Origin: Mediterranea massiliensis
GTDB lineage: Bacteria > Bacteroidota > Bacteroidia > Bacteroidales > Bacteroidaceae
Length of the DNA stretch: 64,000 nt
Assembly: GCA_015060685.1 (NCBI GenBank)
Contig: SUXZ01000004.1
Span: forward strand, 118,640-182,639
Direction of reading: 5' to 3'
A model generated the notes under the pieces. The model saw only the letters and a program-made list of their open reading frames with translations, was not told the origin of the DNA and did no database searches. Made by a program: the position numbers and the translations under genes. Positions 48,000 to 58,412 of the stretch are shown piece by piece (position 1 is the stretch's first letter; each line of letters starts with the position of its first letter).

Positions 48000-50420
48000 T
48001 CAAAACTCTATCCGTATTTCCACACCACCATGTACAGGACGGCCAAGTTGCTTCAAGCCATTGTTCATGCTGGTGAAGTAGAAGGTAGCATATTCTTTGT
48101 CAAGCGCGTTGCGCACCCAGAAACTTACTTCACAATCTTTATGTTGTAGGCTTACGCGGCTATTCAATGTACCGTAGAAAGATTGGCTCACACTATTTGC
48201 TTCGTCCCAATAGATGCGTCCGGCACCGGCATAGTTGGCACTAAACACAATGCGGTCAATCATTCTCTTCGGCAATTCGATGGCGTATTGTGCGCCAAGG
48301 TTCAATGTGTGTTTCGGAACGAATGGAACATAGTTGCCGGTGTAGTCGATGGCCATCTCGCTACTATCCACTTTATTTCCCAATTCCCAATAGCGGAAGG
48401 TGGCGTAGGTGTAGCCATAGGCCGCATTTACTTGTAGCGCTTTGCTCAATGCTACATTAGCTGCTACTTCCATACCCATGCTACGACTTTTGCCGGCATT
48501 GATTGTTTCGCGTCCCAATCCGCTAAGTAGCATGCGTGATATCTGTTGATTTTCTGTCTCCATTAAGAAAAGGGCACCATCAAGTTGCAAGCGGCCATTC
48601 CATAGGTTAAGGTGAGTACCTACTTCATAGTTCCATGTCACTTCCGGTTTGAATTCGATAGCATGCTTTTCGTCGGGGTTGGCACTTGCATCAGGGAAGA
48701 AATTGCCTACCATGCTGGCGTATGAATCGGGTACTTTATCAAGCATTGTCTCTTTCGTTAAGCGCATCATGTCGTTGCGTAAGCTCGATTGCAACAAGTC
48801 GCTGAACAATTGAATGTTATAACCTCCCGAGCGGTATCCTTTGCTTATGCTTGCGTAGAGGTTGCCACGTTCGTTGGATAGGTTGTATTGCAACGCTATT
48901 TTGGGTAATAACTGCAAGTAGTCTTTGCTCAATGCACCGTCGTAGCGGCTTTCTACTTCAAGTTTAGTCGGCGGCATCATCTCAATCTCGCGAACTACTT
49001 GTCCGTTCATAATCATTTCTCCTTTGATGCCTACGTTATAGTCGAGGGCTGTGCCGGTGTTGTAGTCAATCTTCATCTTCTCGTAGTCGAGTCGCAAGCC
49101 GGCGGTAAGTGAAAGGCCATCTACGCCAAACAAATCGTTGAAGGTGCTTTGGTGGAAAAGGGCTGCATTAGCCATCGGCGTGTCGAATGCTCCATCGATA
49201 GGCATCTCTTTGCTATCTAAGTTCAGCGAAGGAAGGATGTGCATCGCCATAGGTCCCATGGCTACCTCAATCTTCTCTGGCATAAAACTTGCAATGTTCT
49301 TTCCCAACATGGTTATTCCATCTTTGCGGAAGTTTACGGGTGCGCTGGTGTGTAAATCTTGGTAGAAACCGAATATGCCGGTTGTCCATTGCCAACGACG
49401 ACCAGGTTTCGACTTCAATACAATCTCCTCGCTGATGGTATGAATGCGTTGGCATTGCTCAAGCGTGAAGATATCGGCCGGCGTAAAATCTTGATCCATG
49501 AACATCTTGTCGTTCAAGTGTTGATAGCCGGTCACTGCGCTGAAGATAAATGCATTTGCTTGGTGCTCAATGTTCAGTCCTACGTTTAGCAATTGGCGGC
49601 GATAAGTGCTTTCGCGGTTATAGGCCGGTTGTGCCACCTCGTCCTTCTCCTTATTATATATACCGTATGGATAACCACCTTGGTTGCTAAATTCGTAGTT
49701 GGTGCTTAGGTCAATCTTCCAATCTTCTGCGGCAAACCAAATGGCGCGAATGCGTCCTCCAGCTTGTTGGCTATGGTCAATCTTGTCATTCGCTAAAGCA
49801 GCATTTTTAAAGAAGCCGCCTTCGTAGTCGTAGAAGCCGCCTACCGAGAATGCAAACGATGGACTGATGCGATGATAATGAGTTAACGAGGCGCGATATT
49901 GGTTGTGACTACCGGCGCCCAAGCGGAGGTCGGTGCCTTGATAGCTGAAAGGCGATTTGGTGTGTACCTTGATGAGGCCGCCCATTGTGTTACGTCCGTA
50001 AAGTGTGCTTTGAGGGCCGCGCAACACGTCGATGCGCTCAACATCAGCGTAGTTGAAGTCGAAAGCCGACTTGTCTATAAAAGGAACATTATCCACATAC
50101 AACCCCACCGCCGGTGTGTTGATGCGCGAACCAATGCCACGAATATACACGGCCGAAGTCAGGCGTGACCCATAATCGGGGATGAAAATGTTCGGTACAA
50201 CACTACTCAATCCCTTAATATCCTCTACATGATTATCCTTCAGTTGGGTGTGCGACAATAGCGTTACGCCTGTAGGCAATTCACGCATTTTTTGCGTTTC
50301 TTTCGGATTACCGATGATTGTAATCTCTTCAACATCAATAACTTTTAATGTGTCAATCTCTTCGGCTTGTGCGTAGCTCATAAAGCATACACCAAGTAGC
50401 AATGCAAATACTTTCTTCAT
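48000..50420 (-). CDS. TonB-dependent receptor
   Basis: Plug and TonB-box features, signal peptide MKKVFALLLGVCFMSYAQA, aromatic C-terminus. Confidence 0.9.
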   Translation of the reverse strand: MKKVFALLLGVCFMSYAQAEEIDTLKVIDVEEITIIGNPKETQKMRELPTGVTLLSHTQLKDNHVEDIKGLSSVVPNIFIPDYGSRLTSAVYIRGIGSRINTPAVGLYVDNVPFIDKSAFDFNYADVERIDVLRGPQSTLYGRNTMGGLIKVHTKSPFSYQGTDLRLGAGSHNQYRASLTHYHRISPSFAFSVGGFYDYEGGFFKNAALANDKIDHSQQAGGRIRAIWFAAEDWKIDLSTNYEFSNQGGYPYGIYNKEKDEVAQPAYNRESTYRRQLLNVGLNIEHQANAFIFSAVTGYQHLNDKMFMDQDFTPADIFTLEQCQRIHTISEEIVLKSKPGRRWQWTTGIFGFYQDLHTSAPVNFRKDGITMLGKNIASFMPEKIEVAMGPMAMHILPSLNLDSKEMPIDGAFDTPMANAALFHQSTFNDLFGVDGLSLTAGLRLDYEKMKIDYNTGTALDYNVGIKGEMIMNGQVVREIEMMPPTKLEVESRYDGALSKDYLQLLPKIALQYNLSNERGNLYASISKGYRSGGYNIQLFSDLLQSSLRNDMMRLTKETMLDKVPDSYASMVGNFFPDASANPDEKHAIEFKPEVTWNYEVGTHLNLWNGRLQLDGALFLMETENQQISRMLLSGLGRETINAGKSRSMGMEVAANVALSKALQVNAAYGYTYATFRYWELGNKVDSSEMAIDYTGNYVPFVPKHTLNLGAQYAIELPKRMIDRIVFSANYAGAGRIYWDEANSVSQSFYGTLNSRVSLQHKDCEVSFWVRNALDKEYATFYFTSMNNGLKQLGRPVHGGVEIRIEF

Positions 50421-50567
50421 ATTCTTAAAATTTCGGCTGCAAAGATACAATCACAATCTTCTTTAAACAATCCTAATAAATGAGGAATTTTGCAGAAAAA
50501 TTGCGTTGAATGGTTAAAAATCCAAACAACCCCTTTCGCTCTCCCAAAGAGCCTTTATATAATTTTC

Positions 50568-50597
50568 CTCGTGAGGGAGATATATAGCCCTCACGAG
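50568..50597. repeat. Palindromic dispersed repeat, copy 2
   Basis: CTCGTGAGGG-agatatatag-CCCTCACGAG, then a further TCTCACGAGG arm. Confidence 0.8.
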
Positions 50598-50780
50598 AAA
50601 AAATTTTTTCTCTCACGAGGAAAAAATATCTCCTTCGTCGAGCTTCTTTTGGATTTTTATCAAAAGCGGTAATTTTTCTTTATGCATAAATTGAAATTAA
50701 TTTAGGTATAAATTGCAAATGAATTTTTGTATAAATAAAAAATAATTTAGGCGATGCCTATATATTACAAATAGAATCCT

Positions 50781-51135
50781 TATTTTTGCAACGTTCCTTG
50801 TGCCGAAGCCCCCTAATGTGGGGTGGGTGAGTGGGAACAAGACATATTGAAAGGCGTTTACTACGCTTTGGTTTTGACTCTTGAAATCCTGAGAAAATTT
50901 CATTTTGTCATTCAAAACAAAGCAGCGGTGAATGTCCCTGGGTATGCTATATACATACCTTCTATGCCTTACGGCCATTGGTGTATCCATGCACCAATGG
51001 CAACTTTTGGTATAGTTGGTTGTTATACATATCGGTGTGGGGCTTCGGCGTTGTTCGTTTCAATGACAAGGGCAATTCTCAGGAGCCTCAAGAGTGGAGC
51101 GAGCGACAGTGCAGGGCTTCACACTTTTTTTATGT
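50781..51135 (+). ncRNA. Candidate structured non-coding RNA (promoter-like start, long-range stem, terminator-like end)
   Basis: TATTTTTG at 50781; 11-nt perfect pairing 50802-50812 with 51039-51049; 10-bp hairpin 50974-51001; T-run from 51125. Confidence 0.55.
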
Positions 51136-51203
51136 CTTTGTCCTAATACCATTATAACACTTGCGGTTGTGTAGCCTTGGCCGTATGTAAAAACAGCTGT
51201 ACT

Positions 51204-54200
51204 ATGAGTACGAAGTTTTTCAATAACGGACATGGCAATACGCTTTTCGATAAGTTGAAGGGCATTGCATCTGAGATGGCTACATTCGACCGTTTCTTGG
51301 CTGTAGTAGGTTTCTTTCGCTCATCAGGCTATTTCAAGTTGCGTAAAGAACTGGGCGATGTATCAGAAATTAAAATCTTAGTAGGTATAAACATCGACGA
51401 CATTTTCCGTAAGCATAATAAAGCTCTGTTGATGCTGGCTGATGAGGAAAAGGCAAAGGAAGTCTATCATAAAGACTTTAAAGAAGATATAGTAAATGCC
51501 CAATATGCTCCCGATGTAGAAGAAGGCATCTTGCAAATGTGCGAAGACTTGGCCTGTGAACGATTGCAAATGAGGATACATGCAAATAAGAATCTACATG
51601 CAAAGTTCTACCTCTGTTTGCCGCAAAACCATAGTGAACATAGCGATGGCTGGGTAATTATGGGCTCTTCCAATATCTCCGATTCCGGGTTGGGTATCAA
51701 GCAACCGCCACAATACGAACTCAATGTGGCAATGAAAGACTATGACGATGTGAAGTACTGCTCCGATGAGTTCTGGACTTTGTGGAACGAGGCTATACTT
51801 CTTTCTGTCGATGATATTGAAAGCTATAAACAGAAAACATACTTAGGTTATCAGCCTACACCATACGAGCTATATATAAAGGTGTTGATTGACACTTTTG
51901 GCGACCAGGTAGAAGATGATTTTTCCATTCAGTTACCCGATGGCGTAAAGGACTTGAAGTATCAGAAAGATGCCGTTATCCAAGGCTATCAGATGCTGAT
52001 GCAGCACAATGGTTTGTTCCTTGCCGATGTAGTAGGTTTGGGAAAAACGATGATTGCTACCATGATAGCCAAACGCTTTGTGGAAGCAAACGGTAGGAAT
52101 ACAAATATTCTTGTTGTCTATCCACCGGCACTTGAAGACAACTGGAAGAATACTTTTAAGCTATTCAGTATTTATAAGAAGGCGCAATTCATTACCAACG
52201 GAAGCCTTTCCAAAGTACTTGATGGTAAAGACAACTATAAGGACAAGGAAGAATTCGACTTGATCATCGTAGATGAAGCGCATGGATTCCGTAGCGATAG
52301 TTCCGGCAAGTACGATGAGTTGCAAAAGATATGCAAGTCGCCTTGTGCTAATATGGGATTGTTGAGAAGTTCGCAAAAGAAAGTGATGTTACTTTCGGCT
52401 ACTCCATTGAACAACCGTCCTGACGATTTGCAAAATCTGTTGCTGCTCTTCCAAAACAGTCAGAATTGTACCATAGATGGTGTACCCAATTTAAAGGGAT
52501 TCTTTGCTCCACTCATCTACGATTACCGAAAACTGATGCGCGAACGCGATCAACGCGATGTGACCGCTGATGTGGATAAAATCTACGAACAGATTCGTAA
52601 TAAAGTAATTGATAAGGTGACCGTTCGTCGTACCCGAAACAATATATTGAACGACTCTGATTATAGAGCCGACATTAAATCGCAAGGTATTATCTTCCCC
52701 AATATATTGCCACCTAACGAATTGGTTTATCAGATGGATGCCGATACAAGTTCCCGATTCTATGAAACCTTAAAACAACTCACCGATAGTAAATCGGAAG
52801 ATAATCCCAAAGGTAAAGGACTTGACTATGCCCGTTATCGTGCCGTAGAGTTCTTGAAACCCGAATATCGGACCAAGTACAAAAATGCAGTACACATTGG
52901 TCAAACATTAGCAGGTATCTATCGTGTACACATGGTGAAGCGATTGGAGAGTAGCTTCTATGCATTCAAACGTTCGCTTCAAACGTTGCTTCGCATTACC
53001 AACGACATGATAAAGATGTTCGAAGAGGACAGAGTAATTATTGCTCCCGACTTGAAGGTAAAAGACCTTCAAGCCAAAGACATGGAACTTGATCAAATTA
53101 TAGAATATGCTGTAGATAAAGGCTATTTGGTAGAAGATATTCTTTATACGGCCGATGCTTTCGACCCGGATTTCATAGAGATGCTTCACCACGACCGAAA
53201 GATATTGGAACGGCTCAATGCCGATTGGGAAAAGGAACACGATGATCAGAAGTTCGACCTTTTCCGCAAGCACTTAGAGCAGAACTTCTTTAATAAAGAG
53301 GTTAATCCATCGGGTAAGTTAGTGCTCTTTTCCGAGAGTGTGGATACGCTTACCTATTTGTATGGTAGGCTAACCGAAGAGTTGGGGCGAAACGATGTCT
53401 TAATGGTTACTGCAGCCAACCGTAACCGCTTGGGCCAAACCATAAAAGAGAATTTCGATGCCAACTACCAGAGCGATTCAATGCGTTATAACATAATTAT
53501 CACTTCCGATGTCTTGGCCGAAGGCGTAAACCTTCATCGTTCCAATGTGATAGTCAATTACGATTCTCCTTGGAATGCCACCCGATTGATGCAACGCATC
53601 GGTCGTGTGAATCGTATCGGTTCGGTAGCACCCAATATCTACAACTATATGTTCTATCCTTCACAACAAGGCGATAAAGAGATACGCTTGTATAAGAATG
53701 CACTTGTAAAATTGCAAGGTTTTCATTCGGCGTTTGGTGAGGATGCACAGATATACTCCAGGGAGGAGATAGTAAAGGAATTCCAAATGTTCGACAATAA
53801 TGTGAAGGATAGCATCGATAAGAAGATTGCTCTGTTGCGCGAGGTGCGCGAACTATATAATAGCGACCGTAAACTATATCATAAAATCAAAGCATTACCT
53901 ATGAAGAGCCGGGTAATGCGTGATACAGGTAAGCATAGCGGTAAGTCTATTGTTTTTGTCTCTTCCAATGTAAAGACGGAATTCTATTTGGCATCTTCAG
54001 CCGGTGTGGAAGTGATTGATTTCCTTGAAGCGGTAAAGTTTCTGAAAGCAAAGCCCGAAGAACAGCCGGCACCGTTCGCAAATGAAGAGTTACACTATAA
54101 ACATGTAAATAGTGCATTGACACAATACACAACCGAGTATGTGGAAGCTGCCGATACATCTTCTATCAATCGTACAGACCTTGACAAGACTTCGCTTGAA

Positions 54201-54497
54201 GCCAATAAATTCTTGCGTACTATCAAGCAAATAACTACCGATAGTGAATTGAAATCACAATGCGACATCTTGACAGGATATATCAACGAAGGTATCTATG
54301 CACAATTACCTCGCTATTTGAAAACATTGTCGCGTAAGTATAAAAATGACAAGCAAAAAATAAAGCAAGACGAATATGTTTTGCAAAACAAGATAACGGA
54401 TTTGATGGGTGAGTATCATACAATGAACAAAGAGCAACGTCACGATTCTCAAGATATATCCAATCCTCAAATCATTATTTCAGAAACCTTTATCTAA
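51204..54497 (+). CDS. SNF2-type helicase with N-terminal phospholipase D-like domain
   Basis: PLD-like NLHAKFYL...IMGSSNIS; helicase ADVVGLGKTMIATMIAKR, IIVDEAHGFRS, LLSATPLNNRPDDL, LMQRIGRVNRIG. First ATG at 51204. Confidence 0.92.
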   Translation: MSTKFFNNGHGNTLFDKLKGIASEMATFDRFLAVVGFFRSSGYFKLRKELGDVSEIKILVGINIDDIFRKHNKALLMLADEEKAKEVYHKDFKEDIVNAQYAPDVEEGILQMCEDLACERLQMRIHANKNLHAKFYLCLPQNHSEHSDGWVIMGSSNISDSGLGIKQPPQYELNVAMKDYDDVKYCSDEFWTLWNEAILLSVDDIESYKQKTYLGYQPTPYELYIKVLIDTFGDQVEDDFSIQLPDGVKDLKYQKDAVIQGYQMLMQHNGLFLADVVGLGKTMIATMIAKRFVEANGRNTNILVVYPPALEDNWKNTFKLFSIYKKAQFITNGSLSKVLDGKDNYKDKEEFDLIIVDEAHGFRSDSSGKYDELQKICKSPCANMGLLRSSQKKVMLLSATPLNNRPDDLQNLLLLFQNSQNCTIDGVPNLKGFFAPLIYDYRKLMRERDQRDVTADVDKIYEQIRNKVIDKVTVRRTRNNILNDSDYRADIKSQGIIFPNILPPNELVYQMDADTSSRFYETLKQLTDSKSEDNPKGKGLDYARYRAVEFLKPEYRTKYKNAVHIGQTLAGIYRVHMVKRLESSFYAFKRSLQTLLRITNDMIKMFEEDRVIIAPDLKVKDLQAKDMELDQIIEYAVDKGYLVEDILYTADAFDPDFIEMLHHDRKILERLNADWEKEHDDQKFDLFRKHLEQNFFNKEVNPSGKLVLFSESVDTLTYLYGRLTEELGRNDVLMVTAANRNRLGQTIKENFDANYQSDSMRYNIIITSDVLAEGVNLHRSNVIVNYDSPWNATRLMQRIGRVNRIGSVAPNIYNYMFYPSQQGDKEIRLYKNALVKLQGFHSAFGEDAQIYSREEIVKEFQMFDNNVKDSIDKKIALLREVRELYNSDRKLYHKIKALPMKSRVMRDTGKHSGKSIVFVSSNVKTEFYLASSAGVEVIDFLEAVKFLKAKPEEQPAPFANEELHYKHVNSALTQYTTEYVEAADTSSINRTDLDKTSLEANKFLRTIKQITTDSELKSQCDILTGYINEGIYAQLPRYLKTLSRKYKNDKQKIKQDEYVLQNKITDLMGEYHTMNKEQRHDSQDISNPQIIISETFI

Positions 54498-54504
54498 TAT
54501 TACT

Positions 54505-57500
54505 ATGGCAACAATTTATACCCCTGATTCATTGAGAAATCTATTTCAATCATCATTCAACTTGGCGCAATGGTATTCATTCTTACAGCACTTCTTCAAT
54601 GCAACGGAGTTGAAAAGCACCCCAGAAAGAATTGTAGAAAATACCTCTGATGATGGCTATTACTTAGGAAACATTGATACCACCGATAGTTACCGTATCG
54701 GTTTGTTCCAATACAACATTATCAAAGGCTCTGTTGCCAACAAGCGCGTAGGGCTTCGCAATCTCGTAAGGTCATTTATCAACCCAACTTGGGGTGAATT
54801 TGATGCAGCATTGGTGGTATTTGACAGTGGCGACCATTGGCGTTTATCATTCATTTGTGATATAAAAGGCGAAGCAACATCGCCCAAACGATATACATAC
54901 GTTTTCGGTAGTGATGATTTGTTATACCGAACACCTATCGAGCGTTTCAATATATTGCAAAAGAAAGGTATTTCGTTCGAGAATCTGAAAACAGCTTTCT
55001 CTGTTGAGGCCCTTTCGGATGAATTCTTTGATAAGTATCGCGAACAATATGCCGACTTTATTCAGTATGTTACAGGCAAGCGTTTCGTGAAAGTAGGTAG
55101 CAAGTGGGAAGAGAAAGTGCTTGGTACGCCAAACACAGCGTTGATGCAAGCATTTGGCTATGATGAGAAAAAGATTCGTGACTATATCAAAAAGATGATG
55201 GGACGCATCACCTTCTTACACTTCTTGCAACGAAAAGGGTGGATGTGTGGTGATTTGAACTATATGCAAAACATGTTCAACCGTTCGGAATATCAACACG
55301 ATTACCTCGATTCAGTGCTTGAACCACTGTTCTTTGGCATCTTGAACACCAAACCTGCAGAACGCGAATATTGGTTTAATAAATACAATTGGGATTTGAG
55401 CTTGCTTGAAGAATGGAAAGATATACCATATCTAAATGGTGGTTTGTTCGAACGTGACGAAGAAGATGAGCCGGTTAGTGTATTCCCTGCCGACTACTTC
55501 AAACGCCTATTCCAGTTCTTTAGCGAATACAACTTCACTATTGATGAAAACGACCCTAACGATGCCGAAGTGGGTGTCGATCCTGAAATGCTTGGCAAAA
55601 TCTTCGAGAACTTATTGGAAGACAATAAGGATAAAGGAGCATTCTACACCCCGAAGGAGATTGTACGCTATATGTGTCAGGAATCTCTCATTACTTATCT
55701 CGAAACTAACACAAGTATTGCTAAAGAGAAGATACGTCAATTCGTACTTTCTCCCGAAGAAGGTGTTGTTGATATTCCGGAGAACAAGAAACCTAAACTA
55801 CTTACAGCACTTGAAGAGGTGAAGATTTGTGACCCAGCCATCGGCTCGGGAGCATTTCCAATGGGCTTACTAAACGAACTCTTGCATTGTCGTGAGGTAT
55901 TAAGTGGCGAACATTATAATCGTGCCGAAATTAAGAAGAGCATTATCCAAAACAATATCTATGGTGTGGATATTGAGAAAGGTGCAGTCGATATTGCCCG
56001 CCTCCGCTTCTGGCTTTCCATTGTTGTTGATGAGGAAACACCGTCGCCACTACCAAACCTCGACTATAAGATTATGCAAGGCAACTCGCTCATCGAAAGT
56101 TTTATGGGGGTGGATTTAAGCAAACTTACATCTGAAGAACGTAATATCACATTGACCTTGTTCGATGATGAAACAAACATCCTTCAAAAAAGAGTATCAC
56201 ATTTGCTTTCAATATACTATTCATGTGCCGACCACGACAAGAAGATTAAATTGCAGCAAGAGATTTCCGATACCATTAATAAGCAGTTGGAAGCACAAGC
56301 CTATAGTCCCAATATCATTAGCGAACTCAAAAAACTTAATCTTGCAGAAAACAACCAATTCTTCCTTTGGCACACCTGGTTTAGCGATGTCTTCAATCGA
56401 AAAGATGGCAAAAATGGCTTTGATATAGTGATTGGTAATCCGCCGTATATAGGAGAAAAGGGACATAAAGAGATATTCCAACCTGTAAAGTCTGATATCC
56501 ATCTTGGTCAATACTACTTAGGCAAAATGGATTATTTTTATTTCTTCTTCCATTTTGCATTCAATATGTTATCTCCATACGGTGTAGCAACATTTATTAC
56601 AACAAACTATTATCCAACAGCATTAGGAGCAAGAAAACTTCGAGCAGATATTAAAGATAGAATGAACATCAGAACTTTGTTTAATCTTGGTGAATTGCGT
56701 CTGTTTGAGAACGCTCCCGGACAGCATAATATGATTAGCTCTTTCTCTAAAGGGAAAAATGATTGTAAATGCCAAGTTATTGATGTTCACAAAAAAGGGG
56801 CATTAAATCCTCTAATGTTTACTTCAATAATTAGTCGCAAAGATGAAGATACTACCTATGCTGAAATTGCACAGGAGGATTTGTACGATGGTGAAGAAAA
56901 TTATATTCGTTTACAAAATAGTAGTAGTGATAATCCATTATCATCATTATTGAATAAAATTCAGTTAGGTAATAGCACATTAGGCAATATTGCAGAAGTT
57001 AATGCAGGTATTATGGGCGGCTGTGATAGTATTACCAACCACAATATGAAATATGCTGATGCTGACTATATCCAATATAATGATATACGTAAAGATGACG
57101 GAGTGTTCGTATTGGATTGTAGCTATATTAGAGATAGCAAAACTATTCAATTAGTTCGGAATTATCCATTCTATAAAGACTTTTATAAAAATTCAGATAT
57201 AAGCCGTTATTGCACTAATGAAGCAACCAACAAGAAGTTGATATTTTCGTCATCTGATACACCTTTGAGTGAACAAGAAATTATAAAATCTTGTCTATCG
57301 ATATATCAACCTATTTTGACAAGGATTCGAGAGATAAACAATGAAAAGACCGAGTATTGGCATCAATTAAGAAGGGGAACTGCGCACCCTCATATCTTTA
57401 CGTGTGCTAAAATCGTATGCCCGCAAAGAAGTAAAACCAACACATTTGGCTATAATGAATGTGATTGGTATGCGAGTGCAGATGTATATTATATTACAAA

Positions 57501-57819
57501 CCCGAATAAAGATTACCAAATAAAATACATATTAGGACTTCTTAACTCAAAATTGTACTATGTATGGTTATATCACAAAGGAAAGCGTAAGGGTGAAACA
57601 TTGGAGTTGTATCAAAAACCTCTGTCAGAAATCCCAATTAAAAAAGCTTCTCCTGATATTCAAATTTCAATAGTAGAAATAGTCGATGAGATTATTGCTC
57701 TTAAAAAGAGTAATCCAAATCACGATACATCTTCGTTAGAACGACAAATAGACACTATCGTTTATGATATTTATAAACTAACCGATGCCGAAATAAAAAT
57801 CATCGAACAAAGCATATAA
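54505..57819 (+). CDS. Eco57I-like adenine-specific DNA methyltransferase
   Basis: SAM motif ICDPAIGSGAFPMGLLNELL and catalytic VIGNPPYIGE; 1104 aa. Confidence 0.92.
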   Translation: MATIYTPDSLRNLFQSSFNLAQWYSFLQHFFNATELKSTPERIVENTSDDGYYLGNIDTTDSYRIGLFQYNIIKGSVANKRVGLRNLVRSFINPTWGEFDAALVVFDSGDHWRLSFICDIKGEATSPKRYTYVFGSDDLLYRTPIERFNILQKKGISFENLKTAFSVEALSDEFFDKYREQYADFIQYVTGKRFVKVGSKWEEKVLGTPNTALMQAFGYDEKKIRDYIKKMMGRITFLHFLQRKGWMCGDLNYMQNMFNRSEYQHDYLDSVLEPLFFGILNTKPAEREYWFNKYNWDLSLLEEWKDIPYLNGGLFERDEEDEPVSVFPADYFKRLFQFFSEYNFTIDENDPNDAEVGVDPEMLGKIFENLLEDNKDKGAFYTPKEIVRYMCQESLITYLETNTSIAKEKIRQFVLSPEEGVVDIPENKKPKLLTALEEVKICDPAIGSGAFPMGLLNELLHCREVLSGEHYNRAEIKKSIIQNNIYGVDIEKGAVDIARLRFWLSIVVDEETPSPLPNLDYKIMQGNSLIESFMGVDLSKLTSEERNITLTLFDDETNILQKRVSHLLSIYYSCADHDKKIKLQQEISDTINKQLEAQAYSPNIISELKKLNLAENNQFFLWHTWFSDVFNRKDGKNGFDIVIGNPPYIGEKGHKEIFQPVKSDIHLGQYYLGKMDYFYFFFHFAFNMLSPYGVATFITTNYYPTALGARKLRADIKDRMNIRTLFNLGELRLFENAPGQHNMISSFSKGKNDCKCQVIDVHKKGALNPLMFTSIISRKDEDTTYAEIAQEDLYDGEENYIRLQNSSSDNPLSSLLNKIQLGNSTLGNIAEVNAGIMGGCDSITNHNMKYADADYIQYNDIRKDDGVFVLDCSYIRDSKTIQLVRNYPFYKDFYKNSDISRYCTNEATNKKLIFSSSDTPLSEQEIIKSCLSIYQPILTRIREINNEKTEYWHQLRRGTAHPHIFTCAKIVCPQRSKTNTFGYNECDWYASADVYYITNPNKDYQIKYILGLLNSKLYYVWLYHKGKRKGETLELYQKPLSEIPIKKASPDIQISIVEIVDEIIALKKSNPNHDTSSLERQIDTIVYDIYKLTDAEIKIIEQSI

Positions 57820-57825
57820 ACACGA

Positions 57826-57851
57826 CAATAGCCTGCAATTGCAGGCTATTG
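57826..57851. terminator. 26-nt perfect palindrome between convergent operons, candidate bidirectional terminator
   Basis: CAATAGCCTGCAA|TTGCAGGCTATTG. Confidence 0.7.
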
Positions 57852-57888
57852 CTATGTCAAGCCATAAGATACTGTCAATAAAACTTTA

Positions 57889-58410
57889 TTAGGCTAATAA
57901 TTTCACTATAGATTCTTGGTCACTCTTATTACACTTATTCAATGGTTTATAACAATCATGAACATACTTATCTGATAATAAATCTATATTTCTTTTACTG
58001 GTGTAATACTTTGGAACATCAATTCCTTTCGGATATAGCTGAGGTAAGGTTACAAATTTAACAGAACGTGTATCACACGAACAAATTACCTTACATTTTG
58101 AAACGATAACTATAGCTGGTAAATGAGGGTCATCAAAATCCTTATTAGTTATTTCTTTTTCAATACGCTCTTGTTCTTTATCAACTCGTTCTTTTTCTAC
58201 ACAAATCGCCTTTCCCTTATTCTTTAATAGATTGATTATCTTGAGGTATTTACGAGCTTTACTTAATTCACCAATATATTTACTACCACCATAAATCAAT
58301 TTTCCCTTGCCAGAAATTATCCATTCTAGTACTGGAGCAAATTGAGGATGATTTTCAGATTTACACTCAAAAACAGATGCCAAACAATTTGTATCAACAA
58401 TTACACACAT
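57889..58410 (-). CDS. PIN-like domain protein
   Basis: MCVIVDTNCLASVFE N-terminal acidic motif; downstream acidic residues; 2 nt after the AAA ATPase stop. Confidence 0.7.
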   Translation of the reverse strand: MCVIVDTNCLASVFECKSENHPQFAPVLEWIISGKGKLIYGGSKYIGELSKARKYLKIINLLKNKGKAICVEKERVDKEQERIEKEITNKDFDDPHLPAIVIVSKCKVICSCDTRSVKFVTLPQLYPKGIDVPKYYTSKRNIDLLSDKYVHDCYKPLNKCNKSDQESIVKLLA

Positions 58411-58412
58411 AA

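Noticed and set aside
50823-51146. 107-aa ORF as a genuine protein
   Set aside because: Overlaps multiple perfect stems and the apparent terminator, odd composition; treated as probable RNA locus, though not excluded
51204-57819. Labelling the helicase/MTase pair DISARM or BREX
   Set aside because: No DrmA/DrmB/DrmC set and no BrxL/PglZ/BrxC-like gene in the window; PLD is fused to the helicase
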